Origin: Lineus longissimus
Taxonomy: Eukaryota > Nemertea > Pilidiophora > Heteronemertea > Lineidae
Length of the DNA stretch: 64,000 nt
Assembly (NCBI RefSeq): GCF_910592395.1
Contig: NC_088324.1
Location: 8,830,953 to 8,894,952, forward strand
Direction of reading: 5' to 3'
Part shown: positions 44,501 to 52,864 of the stretch, in pieces
Layout of the letters: each line of letters opens with the position of its first letter
Position numbering within the stretch: the first letter of the stretch is position 1
Position numbers and translations under genes: made by a program
The notes under the pieces: generated by a model
The model's input: only the letters and a program-made list of their open reading frames with translations
The model's database searches: none
Told to the model about the DNA's origin: nothing

Positions 44501-46345
44501 ACATCATGGCGTTCACGCCCGACACCATCGAGATTCGACTGATCATCAATGGGAACCTCGTAAACACCATGACAATGCCACGATTAGGCCTCATAGCTTC
44601 TAAGGTAGGTCTTGATATCTGGCGCCTTTTGAGTTACAAGCACAGTTCGCGATTGTCTTGCTGCCGAAAGTGTCTGGAAACCAAATATTTCAGTGATTAT
44701 GACAATTTATTTCAGCATGGCTTATTGTTCCTCTACACTTTTCTTTACTAATTTAAAACAACCACCGCGAATATTCCCGATTTTCACGAAGTTAAATGTG
44801 CCTCTCCAACCCATCACTCAGTGGTCAATAAATATTAGGTTGCCTTCCTGTCAACGGCGGGCAACATCACTCTTAATTGCCTGGTCACAGGTTGTTGCCT
44901 CTCCAATGAATGCGAAACATGCGATACATTATGGATAGCAAAACACGTAATCTCTGGTTCGTTTCGATAATCTTTCTCCTCTCATTTGCAGTGTGATATC
45001 TACTTTGCCAGTTCTGCTCACAGCACCAAGAACCACAGTCCCACCGAGAGGTACATGGAGAGACGTGAGAGCAACATCTCACCGCCATCTTCGCCATCTA
45101 GTAAGTCTCAAAAACATGATATTCTTCCACTCTGAAAAATCTCCTTCAAACCCTTAGGCTCTCATGTTAAAAACATTAAGGCCGGGTCTATTTGGCAAGC
45201 CGCTCGCCGAACAGGCATCTTTTTTTGTCCTGTTTGGAGAGCCGCTTGACAAACAGCACTAAAAAGCCACCCTGTTCGGCCAGCCGGGCTTGCCAAACAG
45301 GTAAAAAATCTACCCTGTTTGGCGAGCTGGAGACTTTACAACACATTAGCCAATCGGAGAGCAATGGCGTCATATTGAGTTCGGCTCTCCATTGAGGACA
45401 AGAAAAAGTCGCTGTTTGGTAAGCCGGGCTTGCCAAATAGTCACTTCCAAACATTAAATAGGTGCAAAAGTCATTGCATCTAAAGTATTATGTTACCTGG
45501 TGTATCTGAGGGAGTGTACATTGACTGAGTTCAACTTCCTTAACTATTATATTCATCATCTAAACTTATAAACTTTAGAATTTCCTTTTGCAGCCCAAAA
45601 TGAAATTCCCTTGAACATCTACAAGATCCCTTTAACGTGCCTCGCCGGTCAGATCAACACGGACCGGCCAGTTCAGACCCAGAGCACACCGGCCGCTCCC
45701 CAGTCCCTCCTGGCGCCCCTAGTTAGCGCGGAGACCTCCCCGAAACCCTCGGGGAGAAGGAGCCCGCTTGCGAGGACCAAGGCCTATGGGTTGACACCGA
45801 ACACGTCACTAGAGGTAGGTTGAAATTGCACTAGTTGAAAGAGTTTGACTTTGGTGAAAAAGGTAACCAATATCACTACTCAATCGTGGGCGATCTTTTG
45901 TGTTGACAGTCAAATCAATCATGAGGTTTGTCTTAGTACAACATTAACTCTGAACGACTTTTCACCACGCGAATACAATGACAGTTCCGGCTAGTGGAAA
46001 ACCGTCCGGTATGACCTATCCTTTTCAACTTACCTAAGGTGTACTAGTATTCATGAAACCTCCATACGTAAATCGATACGGATACGACATCTCGTAGCTA
46101 AAAGAGGCCGATTAAGCCCTGCGCTGGCCAAATTGCAGAGTTCAAAAGAAATCCGTGTCGATGTTGTCCGCTTCGATGCTATTAAAATTTCGCATTTTCC
46201 GCTCTTTCCCCAGGACAGTAAGGACCGCCACGACTCATCCAGTTCCGATTCGGGCATTCACATGCATAAATTAAGCGACGGTAGCCCACCTGGGAGTCCT
46301 TTTGGATTAGGGCACGCGGACTTTCAGGAAACGGACCTCGTATGA
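20435..46345 (+). CDS. GARNL3: GARNL3-like Rap/Ran-GAP and CNH domain protein, 22 coding exons
   Basis: Predicted GTPase-activating protein for Rap-type small GTPases. Joining the exons 20435-20505, 22556-22625, 27292-27369, 31621-31705, 34006-34124, 35112-35176, 35678-35768, 36026-36101, 36562-36660, 37276-37379, 38014-38137, 38533-38685, 39605-39831, 40648-40786, 41058-41204, 41672-41785, 42458-42621, 43788-44007, 44405-44604, 44992-45100, 45594-45814 and 46214-46345 gives 2808 nt, 935 residues plus stop. Every junction is GT/AG and the phases agree throughout. I recognise the vertebrate GARNL3 order: motifs [18 protein letters not shown] (about 83-100), [12 protein letters not shown], a Rap/Ran-GAP domain at about 150-375 with KRHVGNDIV (Asn295 expected to be the catalytic asparagine), FSDVIPDS, then a Citron-homology domain at about 455-800. 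Vertebrate GARNL3 is near 1000 residues, so this is close to full length. The start and the end of exon 3 are the least certain points. Confidence 0.95.
20506..22555. other. GARNL3 intron 1
   Basis: Two-kilobase intron with standard gtaagc and ttttcag borders. I see no repeat family or exon inside it. Confidence 0.55.
22556..22625 (+). CDS. GARNL3: GARNL3 exon 2
   Basis: Preceded by a pyrimidine-rich tract ending ttttcag and followed by gtgagt. It encodes residues 25-47 with the block [13 protein letters not shown], a conserved N-terminal signature of GARNL3, preceded by a Ser-rich SSASDL as in vertebrates. Confidence 0.9.
24295..24690. repeat. Degenerate tandem repeat in GARNL3 intron 2
   Basis: Four imperfect units of about 110 bp, each with a form of ggaacacgttcttg followed by aagaagttcatgg and a gtagctggtggtagaatac-like word. 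No coding function is suggested. Confidence 0.6.
26065..26204. mobile_element. Short inverted-repeat element (family D, copy 1)
   Basis: A 140-bp near-palindrome in GARNL3 intron 2, starting GGAAGGTTGA and ending in its complement (...AAACTCCC), with cggatccttgtacgtatacgg matched by ccgtatacgtataacgatcc. It is flanked by TA on both sides, as expected for a TA target-site duplication. Non-autonomous, MITE-like. A second copy is at 53661-53807. Confidence 0.75.
27292..27369 (+). CDS. GARNL3: GARNL3 exon 3 (donor ambiguous)
   Basis: Acceptor tatttccag; encodes residues 48-73, including SRFRVE, which matches the conserved RFRVE of vertebrate GARNL3. Two in-phase donors are possible: gtgggg after 27369 or gtaaat after 27381. 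The longer choice adds four residues (VGHY). Confidence 0.8.
30050..30990. repeat. Degenerate ~120-150-bp tandem repeat in GARNL3 intron 3
   Basis: About five to six units carrying forms of ttccattccatgacaccaaa, ataacaaagttac, gatggcc and aatttcagaaacttttgt occur at about 30160, 30312, 30452, 30612 and 30732. All are diverged, so the array is old. Confidence 0.6.
31621..31705 (+). CDS. GARNL3: GARNL3 exon 4
   Basis: Acceptor tttgtttcag, donor gtaagt. Encodes residues 74-101 with [19 protein letters not shown], one of the most conserved blocks of the family, just before the GAP region. Confidence 0.97.
33905..33945 (-). repeat. tRNA-like B-box fragment in GARNL3 intron 4
   Basis: The minus strand has GGTGTGGGTTCGTATCCCCC, a clear B-box-type word. 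The D-arm half is not evident, so this is at most a SINE remnant. Confidence 0.3.
34006..34124 (+). CDS. GARNL3: GARNL3 exon 5
   Basis: Acceptor tctttcag, donor gtaagt, phase 0 at the end. Residues 103-141 contain HQNYVGAD and [12 protein letters not shown], both near-identical to vertebrate GARNL3. Confidence 0.97.
34637..34905. mobile_element. Inverted-repeat element family A, copy 1
   Basis: Palindromic element in GARNL3 intron 5 with a core of ttagtcgtagg and ...aatacgacttcattattaccgcc, then cttatgcacaggtccgatcc. Outer ends carry gttgaattacagttatc and its decayed complement. Related copies lie at about 38200, 41990, 43250, 48610 and 52870. Confidence 0.65.
35112..35176 (+). CDS. GARNL3: GARNL3 exon 6
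   Basis: Acceptor cgttgcag, donor gtaagt. Residues 142-162 read [20 protein letters not shown], matching the short linker into the GAP domain. The last codon (Cys) is split with exon 7. Confidence 0.93.
35678..35768 (+). CDS. GARNL3: GARNL3 exon 7
   Basis: Acceptor ctctttcag, donor gtaggc. Encodes [20 protein letters not shown] (within residues 164-193), the family block at the N-terminal edge of the Rap/Ran-GAP domain. Confidence 0.96.
36026..36101 (+). CDS. GARNL3: GARNL3 exon 8
   Basis: Acceptor ttctaacag, donor gtaaga. Residues 194-218 include [11 protein letters not shown] and DDEMYGN, typical of the first strands of a Rap/Ran-GAP domain. Confidence 0.96.
36562..36660 (+). CDS. GARNL3: GARNL3 exon 9
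   Basis: Acceptor cctttacag, donor gttcgt (GT present, weaker consensus). Residues 220-251 contain [17 protein letters not shown] and FRAGLD, the helix and glycine motif shared by Rap-GAPs. Confidence 0.96.
37276..37379 (+). CDS. GARNL3: GARNL3 exon 10
   Basis: Acceptor tttttccag, donor gtaaat. Residues 253-286 hold [20 protein letters not shown], a core Rap/Ran-GAP motif, followed by the basic linker to the catalytic exon. Confidence 0.97.
38014..38137 (+). CDS. GARNL3: GARNL3 exon 11, catalytic GND motif
   Basis: Acceptor cttcgcag, donor gtatcc. Residues 287-327 contain [16 protein letters not shown]. In the Rap-GAP family the Asn of the GND motif acts as the catalytic 'asparagine thumb'; here it is Asn295, so GAP activity is plausible. 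The rest of the exon is an acidic loop and the SMKTHFTH segment. Confidence 0.97.
38200..38405. mobile_element. Inverted-repeat element family A, copy 2
   Basis: Near-palindrome in GARNL3 intron 11 with ccaaattggacttgtgcata, ggcgaatataacgaagtcg and ttatccaagtcgta in the left half and a decayed complement in the right half. A run of 18 C follows at about 38421. Confidence 0.6.
38533..38685 (+). CDS. GARNL3: GARNL3 exon 12
   Basis: Acceptor acctctcag, donor gtaagt. Residues 329-378 include [23 protein letters not shown] and EFRDFLLVK, closing the GAP domain. Confidence 0.96.
38751..38994. mobile_element. Inverted-repeat element family B, copy 1, with 9-bp target duplication
   Basis: A 244-bp element in GARNL3 intron 12. 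It starts GGCCGGGTCTATTTGGCAAG and ends with the (here mutated) complement of that end. Inside are several copies in both orientations of TGTTTGGC(A/G)AGC. The 9-mer ttctttcaa stands directly on both sides (38742-38750 and 38995-39003). No coding capacity. Confidence 0.85.
39605..39831 (+). CDS. GARNL3: GARNL3 exon 13
   Basis: Acceptor tccttcag, donor gttcgg. Residues 380-454 contain [31 protein letters not shown] and [13 protein letters not shown], a signature of GARNL3 between the GAP and CNH domains. The open frame runs left to 39433, but that part is intron: the phase and the conserved LINGEK junction place the acceptor at 39604. A second AG at 39583 would insert seven residues in phase. 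Confidence 0.96.
40648..40786 (+). CDS. GARNL3: GARNL3 exon 14, start of CNH domain
   Basis: Acceptor cattctag, donor gtaggt. Residues 455-500 read [16 protein letters not shown] and [10 protein letters not shown], the family sequence leading into the Citron-homology beta-propeller. Confidence 0.95.
41058..41204 (+). CDS. GARNL3: GARNL3 exon 15, CNH domain
   Basis: Acceptor ttttacag, donor gtgagt. Residues 502-549 show CNH strands such as [15 protein letters not shown] and the [20 protein letters not shown] repeat-like blade. Confidence 0.95.
41672..41785 (+). CDS. GARNL3: GARNL3 exon 16, CNH domain
   Basis: Acceptor cttttacag, donor gtatat. Residues 551-587 contain [15 protein letters not shown] and end in the conserved KIEKTKG. 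Confidence 0.95.
41990..42300. mobile_element. Family A element with tandemly triplicated left half
   Basis: In GARNL3 intron 16. The word ctggatcggacctgtgc recurs at about 42006, 42095 and 42184 (period 89). The first two units end in the inverted word gtccgatccagaatttaa. Only the third continues into the full right half (ttggataacgacttcgttat). The pattern suggests repeated insertion or slippage of one arm. Confidence 0.75.
42458..42621 (+). CDS. GARNL3: GARNL3 exon 17, CNH domain
   Basis: Acceptor tgtttcag, donor gtaagt. Residues 589-642 include [20 protein letters not shown] and [10 protein letters not shown], then GFQFVR as in vertebrate GARNL3. The middle is Trp-rich and unlike the vertebrate sequence I recall. 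Confidence 0.94.
42701..43186. mobile_element. GC-rich terminal-inverted-repeat element family C, TA flanks
   Basis: A 486-bp element in GARNL3 intron 17. The left end AAGCTTGCAGCACACTGGAC (arm to about 42744) is matched in inverse at the right end (43143-43186) with few mismatches. TA stands directly on both sides. Inside are three perfect copies of gccacttgcc (42811-42840), followed by further gccgcc/ggcgtc words in both orientations. Much richer in GC than its surroundings. No open frame for a transposase. Confidence 0.85.
43250..43600. mobile_element. Inverted-repeat element family A, copy 4 (most complete)
   Basis: Arms reach outward from the core (ggatcggatctctgcattgg ... atgcataggtccaatttgg) through tgcacctgcagc and its complement to acgttttcatattgatcaa and its complement. 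A tail word gataaagtcggagtgggagt is shared with the copy near 53020. In GARNL3 intron 17, 60 bp right of element C. Confidence 0.7.
43788..44007 (+). CDS. GARNL3: GARNL3 exon 18, CNH domain
   Basis: Acceptor gttttcag, donor gtaagt. Residues 643-715 contain [25 protein letters not shown] and [17 protein letters not shown], matching the GARNL3 CNH region. Confidence 0.96.
44405..44604 (+). CDS. GARNL3: GARNL3 exon 19, CNH domain
   Basis: Acceptor tttttttcag, donor gtaggt. Residues 717-782 include [35 protein letters not shown] and LGLIASK, the last CNH blades. Confidence 0.96.
44992..45100 (+). CDS. GARNL3: GARNL3 exon 20
   Basis: Acceptor catttgcag, donor gtaagt. Residues 783-818 begin CDIYFASSA, the end of the CNH fold, then turn into a Ser/Pro-rich disordered stretch. 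Confidence 0.9.
45180..45448. mobile_element. Inverted-repeat element family B, copy 2, with 9-bp target duplication
   Basis: A 269-bp copy in GARNL3 intron 20, highly similar to 38751-38994, with intact ends GGCCGGGTCTATTTGGCAAG and GGCTTGCCAAATAGTCACTT followed by CC. The 9-mer aaacattaa flanks both sides (45171-45179, 45449-45457). It keeps a central segment that copy 1 has lost. Confidence 0.88.
45594..45814 (+). CDS. GARNL3: GARNL3 exon 21, C-terminal tail
   Basis: Acceptor ccttttgcag, donor gtaggt. Residues 820-892 contain [12 protein letters not shown], which matches the conserved LYKIPLRNLVG of vertebrate GARNL3, followed by a Pro/Ser-rich low-complexity tail. It is GC-rich compared with the flanking introns. 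Confidence 0.9.
46214..46345 (+). CDS. GARNL3: GARNL3 exon 22, stop codon
   Basis: Acceptor ctttccccag; phase 0 from exon 21. Residues 893-935 are Ser/Asp-rich and end FQETDLV before TGA. The stop lies 132 nt into the exon. The Asp-x-Val terminus would fit a class III PDZ ligand, which is inference. Confidence 0.85.
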   Translation, partial: DSKDRHDSSSSDSGIHMHKLSDGSPPGSPFGLGHADFQETDLV

Positions 46346-46734
46346 TGACGGCGACGCGCGACTGTGCCGCATTTCGGCAGCGCAGTCGAGCTTTTGGAAT
46401 GCGATACCGACAACGTCTTCTTAAGGGAGACGGATCTGTAGGAAAATACCGAATGTAGAGTCATTATTAAATTCGTTCAATGTGAAATGGCAGAAGTTGA
46501 TTCCGTTACCGTATTGTTACCACGGATGCGAATTTATCGAATGTTAGACAGACGGTGAAGAAAATCTGTAGGAAAATTACGAATGTGTTGTCAGTGGCGT
46601 CGTCGTTCACTGGACCGAGTTCTTATCGATTCTACCGTGATATCGACGACGGAGTATAATATATCAAATGGGAAACGGCCAGTGTGCTCATGAGGTGTTT
46701 CCTTCGGGCGGAGTCTTAAACGACGGCAAATCGG

Positions 46735-46740
46735 AATAAA
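46735..46740 (+). promoter_or_regulatory. Candidate poly(A) signal of GARNL3
   Basis: AATAAA lies 390 bases after the GARNL3 stop. Another AATAAA occurs near 48285, so the 3' UTR length is not fixed. Confidence 0.3.
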
Positions 46741-48609
46741 AGAATATGTCTTGTCGGCAAGGAAGCATAGCCTCTCTTAAAAATGGCGGTTGAGCGCGTT
46801 GGATTAACACGTCGTCGTCTTTTGATTTAATAAGACAAACAAGCTCAGTTGATTTGAGGTCGACGACTCTCATCAGTTTTTAACTCATGAGTTTAAGTTA
46901 TGTCGTCACTACAACTGCTATTGATATGGCACGAGGTCGCAGGCACTGAGAGGAAAATGTTATGTTCCGATAGGATGTGACCTGAAAGGACCATTAGTTA
47001 GCTTGGAAAAGATGTTGGTATAGACAGATTCTTTCAATCAAAGACTCTGGTATAAACCAGTATTGGTTCATTCACTATAGCGTGGGGAAAAAACTGTGCT
47101 CTGCGATGGCCTCGCGGGAAAGATTTGTGAGGTAGCGAGTGTGTTGAGGCGAAGGACTATGGTGTCACAATCTGCTCATTTTCGAACAGAGGATTCGAGT
47201 GACAGTTACAGCATTCATTGGGCCGAAAGTCAACAAGTGTCTAGGCTTGAGAAACCTGAAAATAGTGTGTTTGCCCCGGTTAGTTGAATTTACAGGCACT
47301 AAAATTAAAAATGGAGTACTAGTGATATTTGGCATTCTTTCACAAAAAGATAATGTATGGTGGCAGTTTGGTTGATGTTCGCTTGAGGGTGATGTCAGAA
47401 AGTTGAATGGAAGTATTCTGTCAAATGCTCTGATTTGGAATTGACATGTTTAAAACGTGCTACTTCTGATACAGGAATTATATATTGACGTTGCGGAATG
47501 GTCCGATCGACCGATTAGACATGAAAAAGATGTGTGTGGTGAGACGATGGATTCAACGCGTATTTGTGTAACTGTTTCAAATAACTTGACAAGACGTTTT
47601 GGTGCAGGCACAGTGAGATAATGTTGACTTAATGAAACGTTATAAAGAACTCGGCGCACATTTGAATGTGGAATATTTGTTATAAAATTGGTGTAAAATG
47701 TGATTTTAACCAAGGGGAAGGATACGACCTAAGTTGCAAAAAGGACATACTCGTCCGTGCTTCGTTTAGCAGTTGTCATCAGAGACACGTTAAGTGGACA
47801 CTTTTATGTTATCATAATTCGAGTTGTGACTTTGTTCTGTGATGAAAATTGTGCATTGTTTTGTACGTTTTATAACATATCATTATTTCTTAAGCACAAA
47901 ATGATGGCAATGAGGGATGGGATGGAAATTCTTTCTGGGTATTTGGTTACCGTACTTGAACGTTGTTGACAAGGTTGGGGCTGAGGCTACAGGATTTCTT
48001 GGCAAACTAGATGTGACACCAATGAATCGTGTCCGATATATTTGGTGGTGTGCAAATGAGCAGGTGAGACTAGAACAACCGATCACTAGGGCCGGGAATT
48101 CGGTAATGGGAAGAGTCCGTGAGGATTTGTCTGGCCAAAGATTTTCGTGTGTTGGACATTTTTGGAACAAAGACTTCCTCCCTTAGAAGTCGTGGGTTAT
48201 TCGTGAAATGCGCGAAAGTAAAACGCCCGCAAAAGCTTGTGGTTTACAGCATCTATCATGAGACCCCTCAGTAAAGAGGTTAACAATAAATATCTAAAGG
48301 GTGTATCAAAAAACCCTGTAGACAATGCTTGCTAAATATGTTGTCGGCGTCGCCTCTATGGACACCTCGCTTACGTTGTGAGTTGCACCCTTGTTATACA
48401 TGTAACTTGGTCCTTTATGAGCGGGACGCTAATAATTTGCAATTATCGTGGGTGGATTATTTAAGTTGCAAGGTCAGATATTTCTTTTTACCGAACAGAA
48501 CACTGCCATATACCATTCCGACTCTCGGAAGAGTTATTCTAAATGTAGTGACAAAACAGGTTATCGTTAAGGTGGATCATCTCCGCCATGAATTAGGCCA
48601 GTGTTAAAT

Positions 48610-48840
48610 GTGAATTGACGAAAGTTTTCATATTGATATTCCACGTGCATTTTTGCAATGATCTTTCAATTCCAAATTGGATCTGTGCATGAGGTGGATA
48701 CAACAAAGTCGTTATCCAAGTCGTAGGAAATTACAACGATTTGGAATACGACTTTATTAACCCGCCTTATATGAGCGGATCGGATCCGGAATTTAAAATA
48801 TCATTGCGTTTGTACCGAAGTTAATGGATGGGAAAACGTT
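48610..48840. mobile_element. Inverted-repeat element family A, copy 5
   Basis: Near-palindrome with ccaaattggatctgtgcatg, aagtcgttatccaagtcgta and the inverse half ggaatacgactttattaacc, then cggatccggaatttaaaat. Outer ends are gttttcatattgat and its complement. Confidence 0.7.
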
Positions 48841-51527
48841 CGCCAGAGGCTTTGAAAAAGCAATACACTTGATCCTATAGAGGCGATTGTTGAGTATTTG
48901 TGGACCGATAGAGGGCGTGGAAGTTCAACCCGGATCATTAGTATTAACCCTCTATGCACCCAATGTTGGTTGTGTGTCTCGACTTCGCCTTCGCTGCTGT
49001 TCTTGTTGTGGAGTGGCAGGTTAGAATGTATAGCAAAAATATTCTATAGTGATTAATTTCACGTTCTTTCCTTGTTAGTTACATATTCTGTTCCTTGTTG
49101 GCGCTGCAATCGTTTTCAGCGCCCCCTATAGTGACATATTTATCAATGTTATCGTTATTCTACCTGATAATTATTGCGCATTTGGTGAACTCAGTTTTAT
49201 TAGTTCCATGTTTTACCGTTACGATATTTGGCGTTGCAATGAGCGTGACAATTGTGACAAGAAGACATGTTAAGGCCTTTCTCCACAGTTGCCGCTACTT
49301 TACACACGATGTCAACAGGCAGTAGACTTGCGTCCATATTTCATCGGCTATGTCATCGCTATTACGAAGACGTACAATGCCGATGTGACGGGGATAGTAG
49401 TCCTAGGGCTGATAGTCCGAGTAACAATAGCCCGCATTGCTAAATGTTTTGGTTAGTGTTAGCGGTACAATAGATCATGCTGCTTAATTGGTCAAATACA
49501 ATGCTACCGGATTATGACTCCAGGGGGACTATATCCGCTGTCACACCGGCCTGTGTAAAGAGCGTAAATCGCGGCGATAGTCGCTTATGTGGAGGTTGGC
49601 CTGTCAGATCTCAAATCCCACAAATTTGACGGCGGGCCATTCTCTGTATAACGGGCTCTTTGTGTGATAAAGACTGAATGATGCTGTGTGCATTCTGATA
49701 TGCGAGCTCGTGTGTGTGATGTTTCGAACCCGTGAGTACTGTACCGCTGTAACCTGCGATCTATTACAACAAAAATCGCTCGTCTTAAGTGGTGGTCCGT
49801 TTTAATCGGGTGCTTGCGACACGAATCGCTGATCGCAGCATCCTGTGCTACCTGCGTGAGTGAGTTTTCTGGGTTCGTGAGTGTTGGTTACTGTAAACCC
49901 GATCAGGAGCAATCACGGCGACAAAGTTGGCATTCAGTATTACTGAATTGGTTATTCCAACATAGTGTCGTGACGACTCATGGCGATTTTGCAGTACGTG
50001 TGATGTGTGTACGATAAGTTAGCGCTGAAATGAGATTCCCCGAATAAAATTCACGATAAAAAAAGTCAAGGAACCCGTCGTCGTCAAGGGATTTGATACA
50101 AAACTTAAGGGAATTAGTTGATCGATTCTTGAATGTTTATTTCTTGAACTCAAACGATAGGAAGTATCGATTTCAAAACACGATTTTAGGAAACAATTTC
50201 CTTAAGTGTTAATTAGATAATTATAACGTATTTTGTTGTAAAAGTAGACCGGTTTGGGGAAACAGTATCAGAAGAATATTCCGGATATTAACCGTCACGT
50301 GGCCACCACATGACGCGCCACGCAGCATCTTCTGTGTACGCATGCGCAATGAAGAAATAGTTTGAAAGTCAATATCTGATTTATTTTGAAATGTTGAAAG
50401 ACACATTATGTATTATCAGATGTATATATGATATTAACCCGTTAAGGACATGTTGAGGTAAAATCTTTAAAAAACACCTATGATGATTTTCTCTGAAAGA
50501 TAGCGAGAGTGCATAATTTTGACTCACTCAAAAACAGCACCAATCGTATTTAGTCTTGTCAATATTCCGAAACCAAAACAGGAAGGTTCAAAAGTCTTTA
50601 TAAACGACAAACCGCCTTGAAAACGCTTTAATCCAACACGTCAAATGAGTTGAATAATGCATCACAAAAAAATTTATATTTTGACATGAAAAAAAACGGT
50701 CCCTCGAGGGTTAATTTGTTGTTACGATTTGTTCTTTTTGTTATGTGCCGTGGAAATCAGTTCAAATATTATTGTATTGTAATTTTCTACCAAATATGTA
50801 TATATTCCTTATATAAGTTCACCCTCCCGCAATGTATACCCTAGTCGCCTCACCTGCCAATCAAACTTAATTGACACTAATTGATTCAACTAAATTGAGT
50901 TCGGTTGGCAGAGCATTATTATTATGAATAAATTATATTTATAAAATATGGGATGGCTGACTGTGCTTTTTGACCACGTGACAATGATTATATTTGAATA
51001 AAGGTAACGCTCATTTTCTCCTAAAATATTTGTTTATTTGTTTATTTTGCAGAAAGTGTCGCCTTTAATGTGACATTTTTGATTTGAATCTACCAACGAG
51101 AACGAGGCTGCCATTTGCATATCAGAAGTAGCACGTGACAACAACTACCAATGAAATACCAGCCACACTGAAAGATCTCGGATACCAAAACTGGTGAGGT
51201 GGAGAACGTAGTCCAGCACTTATTAACCTCCAATAACTAACATCAATGACACTCCCTCCTTTGCCACTTGATGCCGTAACATAATAATATCAACACTCGA
51301 TTTCGAATTCTTAGCTGTTGATGCGTCCGCCTCATCAACCAGAGGCGAGACCCAGAGATAGTTGATCGTTCCGACGCCGCCATTTCGTTAGCCACCATCG
51401 AGTGTCTTCTTACAGTCAAATATGGCTAGCCCGTTTTCAGGGGTGACACTATTACAGTACAAACAAATTTTGATTCCCTCCATAAGTAAAATTACCCCTA
51501 TAACTATTACAGCGCCTCACTGCGCCT

Positions 51528-51533
51528 TTATTT
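51528..51533 (-). promoter_or_regulatory. Poly(A) signal of Gal3ST-like gene
   Basis: AATAAA on the minus strand, 50 bases beyond the stop codon at 51583, would give a very short 3' UTR. Confidence 0.45.
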
Positions 51534-51582
51534 GTAACTACTCCTGAGATCATGAAATGCGTCCTTTAAAAATCTAGGAACG

Positions 51583-52864
51583 TTAACTCTTTTTTCGCGA
51601 CTCAAATATCCTTTGGCGTTCGCGCAACCTCTGATCAAATCGTCTGCGTTGAGACCACGTGATCTCCCAAGGCATCTTTGACAACTGTAAACAATCACCC
51701 GCCGTCATTTCAAAATTGTTGTTCCATTTTGTTGCTGGAACGAGCATAGACTGCCGCGCTAAATATCTATCTGTTGACAATTTCGCATCAGTTGATGTTC
51801 TTCCCAATCCTTCGCAAAATGAATTGAATTTGTCATTTACTGATATAAAATGGGTGACTTCGTCCATCAAATCAATTCCGCCATCTTCAATTTCCTGCTC
51901 AAGCTTTCGTTTGAAATGGCCATACAGTAAATAATCCACCGAACTCCAGTTCTTATGGCTGCCATGGATGCGATCCGAGTATTCAGAGTACCCTATTTCA
52001 TCCTCCGAGTACCGCTTGTTGAGTCTTCTAAATAAGATATTCTTTAATTTCCAACACAGCCGCCTGCGAAGTACGACCAAAGATTCGTGAATATTCTCCT
52101 TTATCATGACTACAAGGAAAGTCTTGCTTAAGAAGTCATTGTACTCTAAAGCGAACTCCGTGTCATGGAACTTGTCATCCGGGTATCCTAAATCGGTCGC
52201 CATCATATTCCGCGTGATTGATTTCTTTCCCGCTAGGTGGTGATGCCCAAACCAAAATGGCACCTCCCGCTCATAGCGTTCTGGTTGCCTTAGAAACGTC
52301 TCTACTCTGTCCGAGTTCCGGGGCAGTTCTAAAAACTGGGCCGCTCCGAAGAAATTTATCCCGGAGGCGAACTGCTCAAAGGGTTCTCTGAGTATTGTTA
52401 CAAATACTGTGTCGTTTGGCATAATCGTTTCAAACGTCGTCAGATTGAACACACTGTGGTGCACAATCATTTCAATTTTCAAACCGGCTGCTGCAGCCTC
52501 GTTATAGAAATATACGTGGTCAGGTACGATTGGCTCCGGCCAGCCCACGTGACCTGTATCCTGTTTTGGCAGACCAAAGACGAGGTCGTGTTCGATGCCA
52601 AATTTCTGAATCACGCTTCCTATCGTGCTGGAGGCACATTTGTGGACTTTCAGAAACGCTATGTGCTGTTTGGGTCTGCACACCATCGTTGGGGTCGTCT
52701 TAGAAACATGTTCCGTTTTTGTCGCTACGTATTCATCAAATCTCAATTCTAAATCCGCATGTCCCCAGGCATTTTGAGTCTGCTCCCCTGTTATATTCCT
52801 GGTGGTGGCTCTCATTAATCTTCTGCGCTTACCTAAGGATCCTGGATCATCCTCTCGCCAGATT
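51583..52864 (-). CDS. Gal3ST-like exon 2 (catalytic)
   Basis: One long exon carrying the whole luminal sulfotransferase domain. It has two N-glycosylation sequons near its start (NIT, and NLT in HHSVFNLTTF) and conserved blocks such as GHVGWPEP and HHSVFN. It ends with a basic tail RQRIFESRKKS before the stop. Confidence 0.92.

Larger units (their letters stand above)
46346..51527. other. 3' UTR and intergenic stretch between convergent genes
   Basis: Holds the unbounded 3' UTR of GARNL3 and then intergenic DNA up to the end of the minus-strand sulfotransferase. Apart from one inverted-repeat element at about 48610-48840 I see only short open frames without recognisable protein. An 89-residue frame at 47917-48186 (+) looks like chance reading of the UTR. 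Confidence 0.6.

Noticed and set aside
47917-48186. 89-codon plus-strand frame after GARNL3
   Set aside because: No start context, domain or splice support; lies in the probable 3' UTR or intergenic DNA.
52456-52752. 98-codon plus-strand frame
   Set aside because: Antisense shadow of the Gal3ST-like exon 2.
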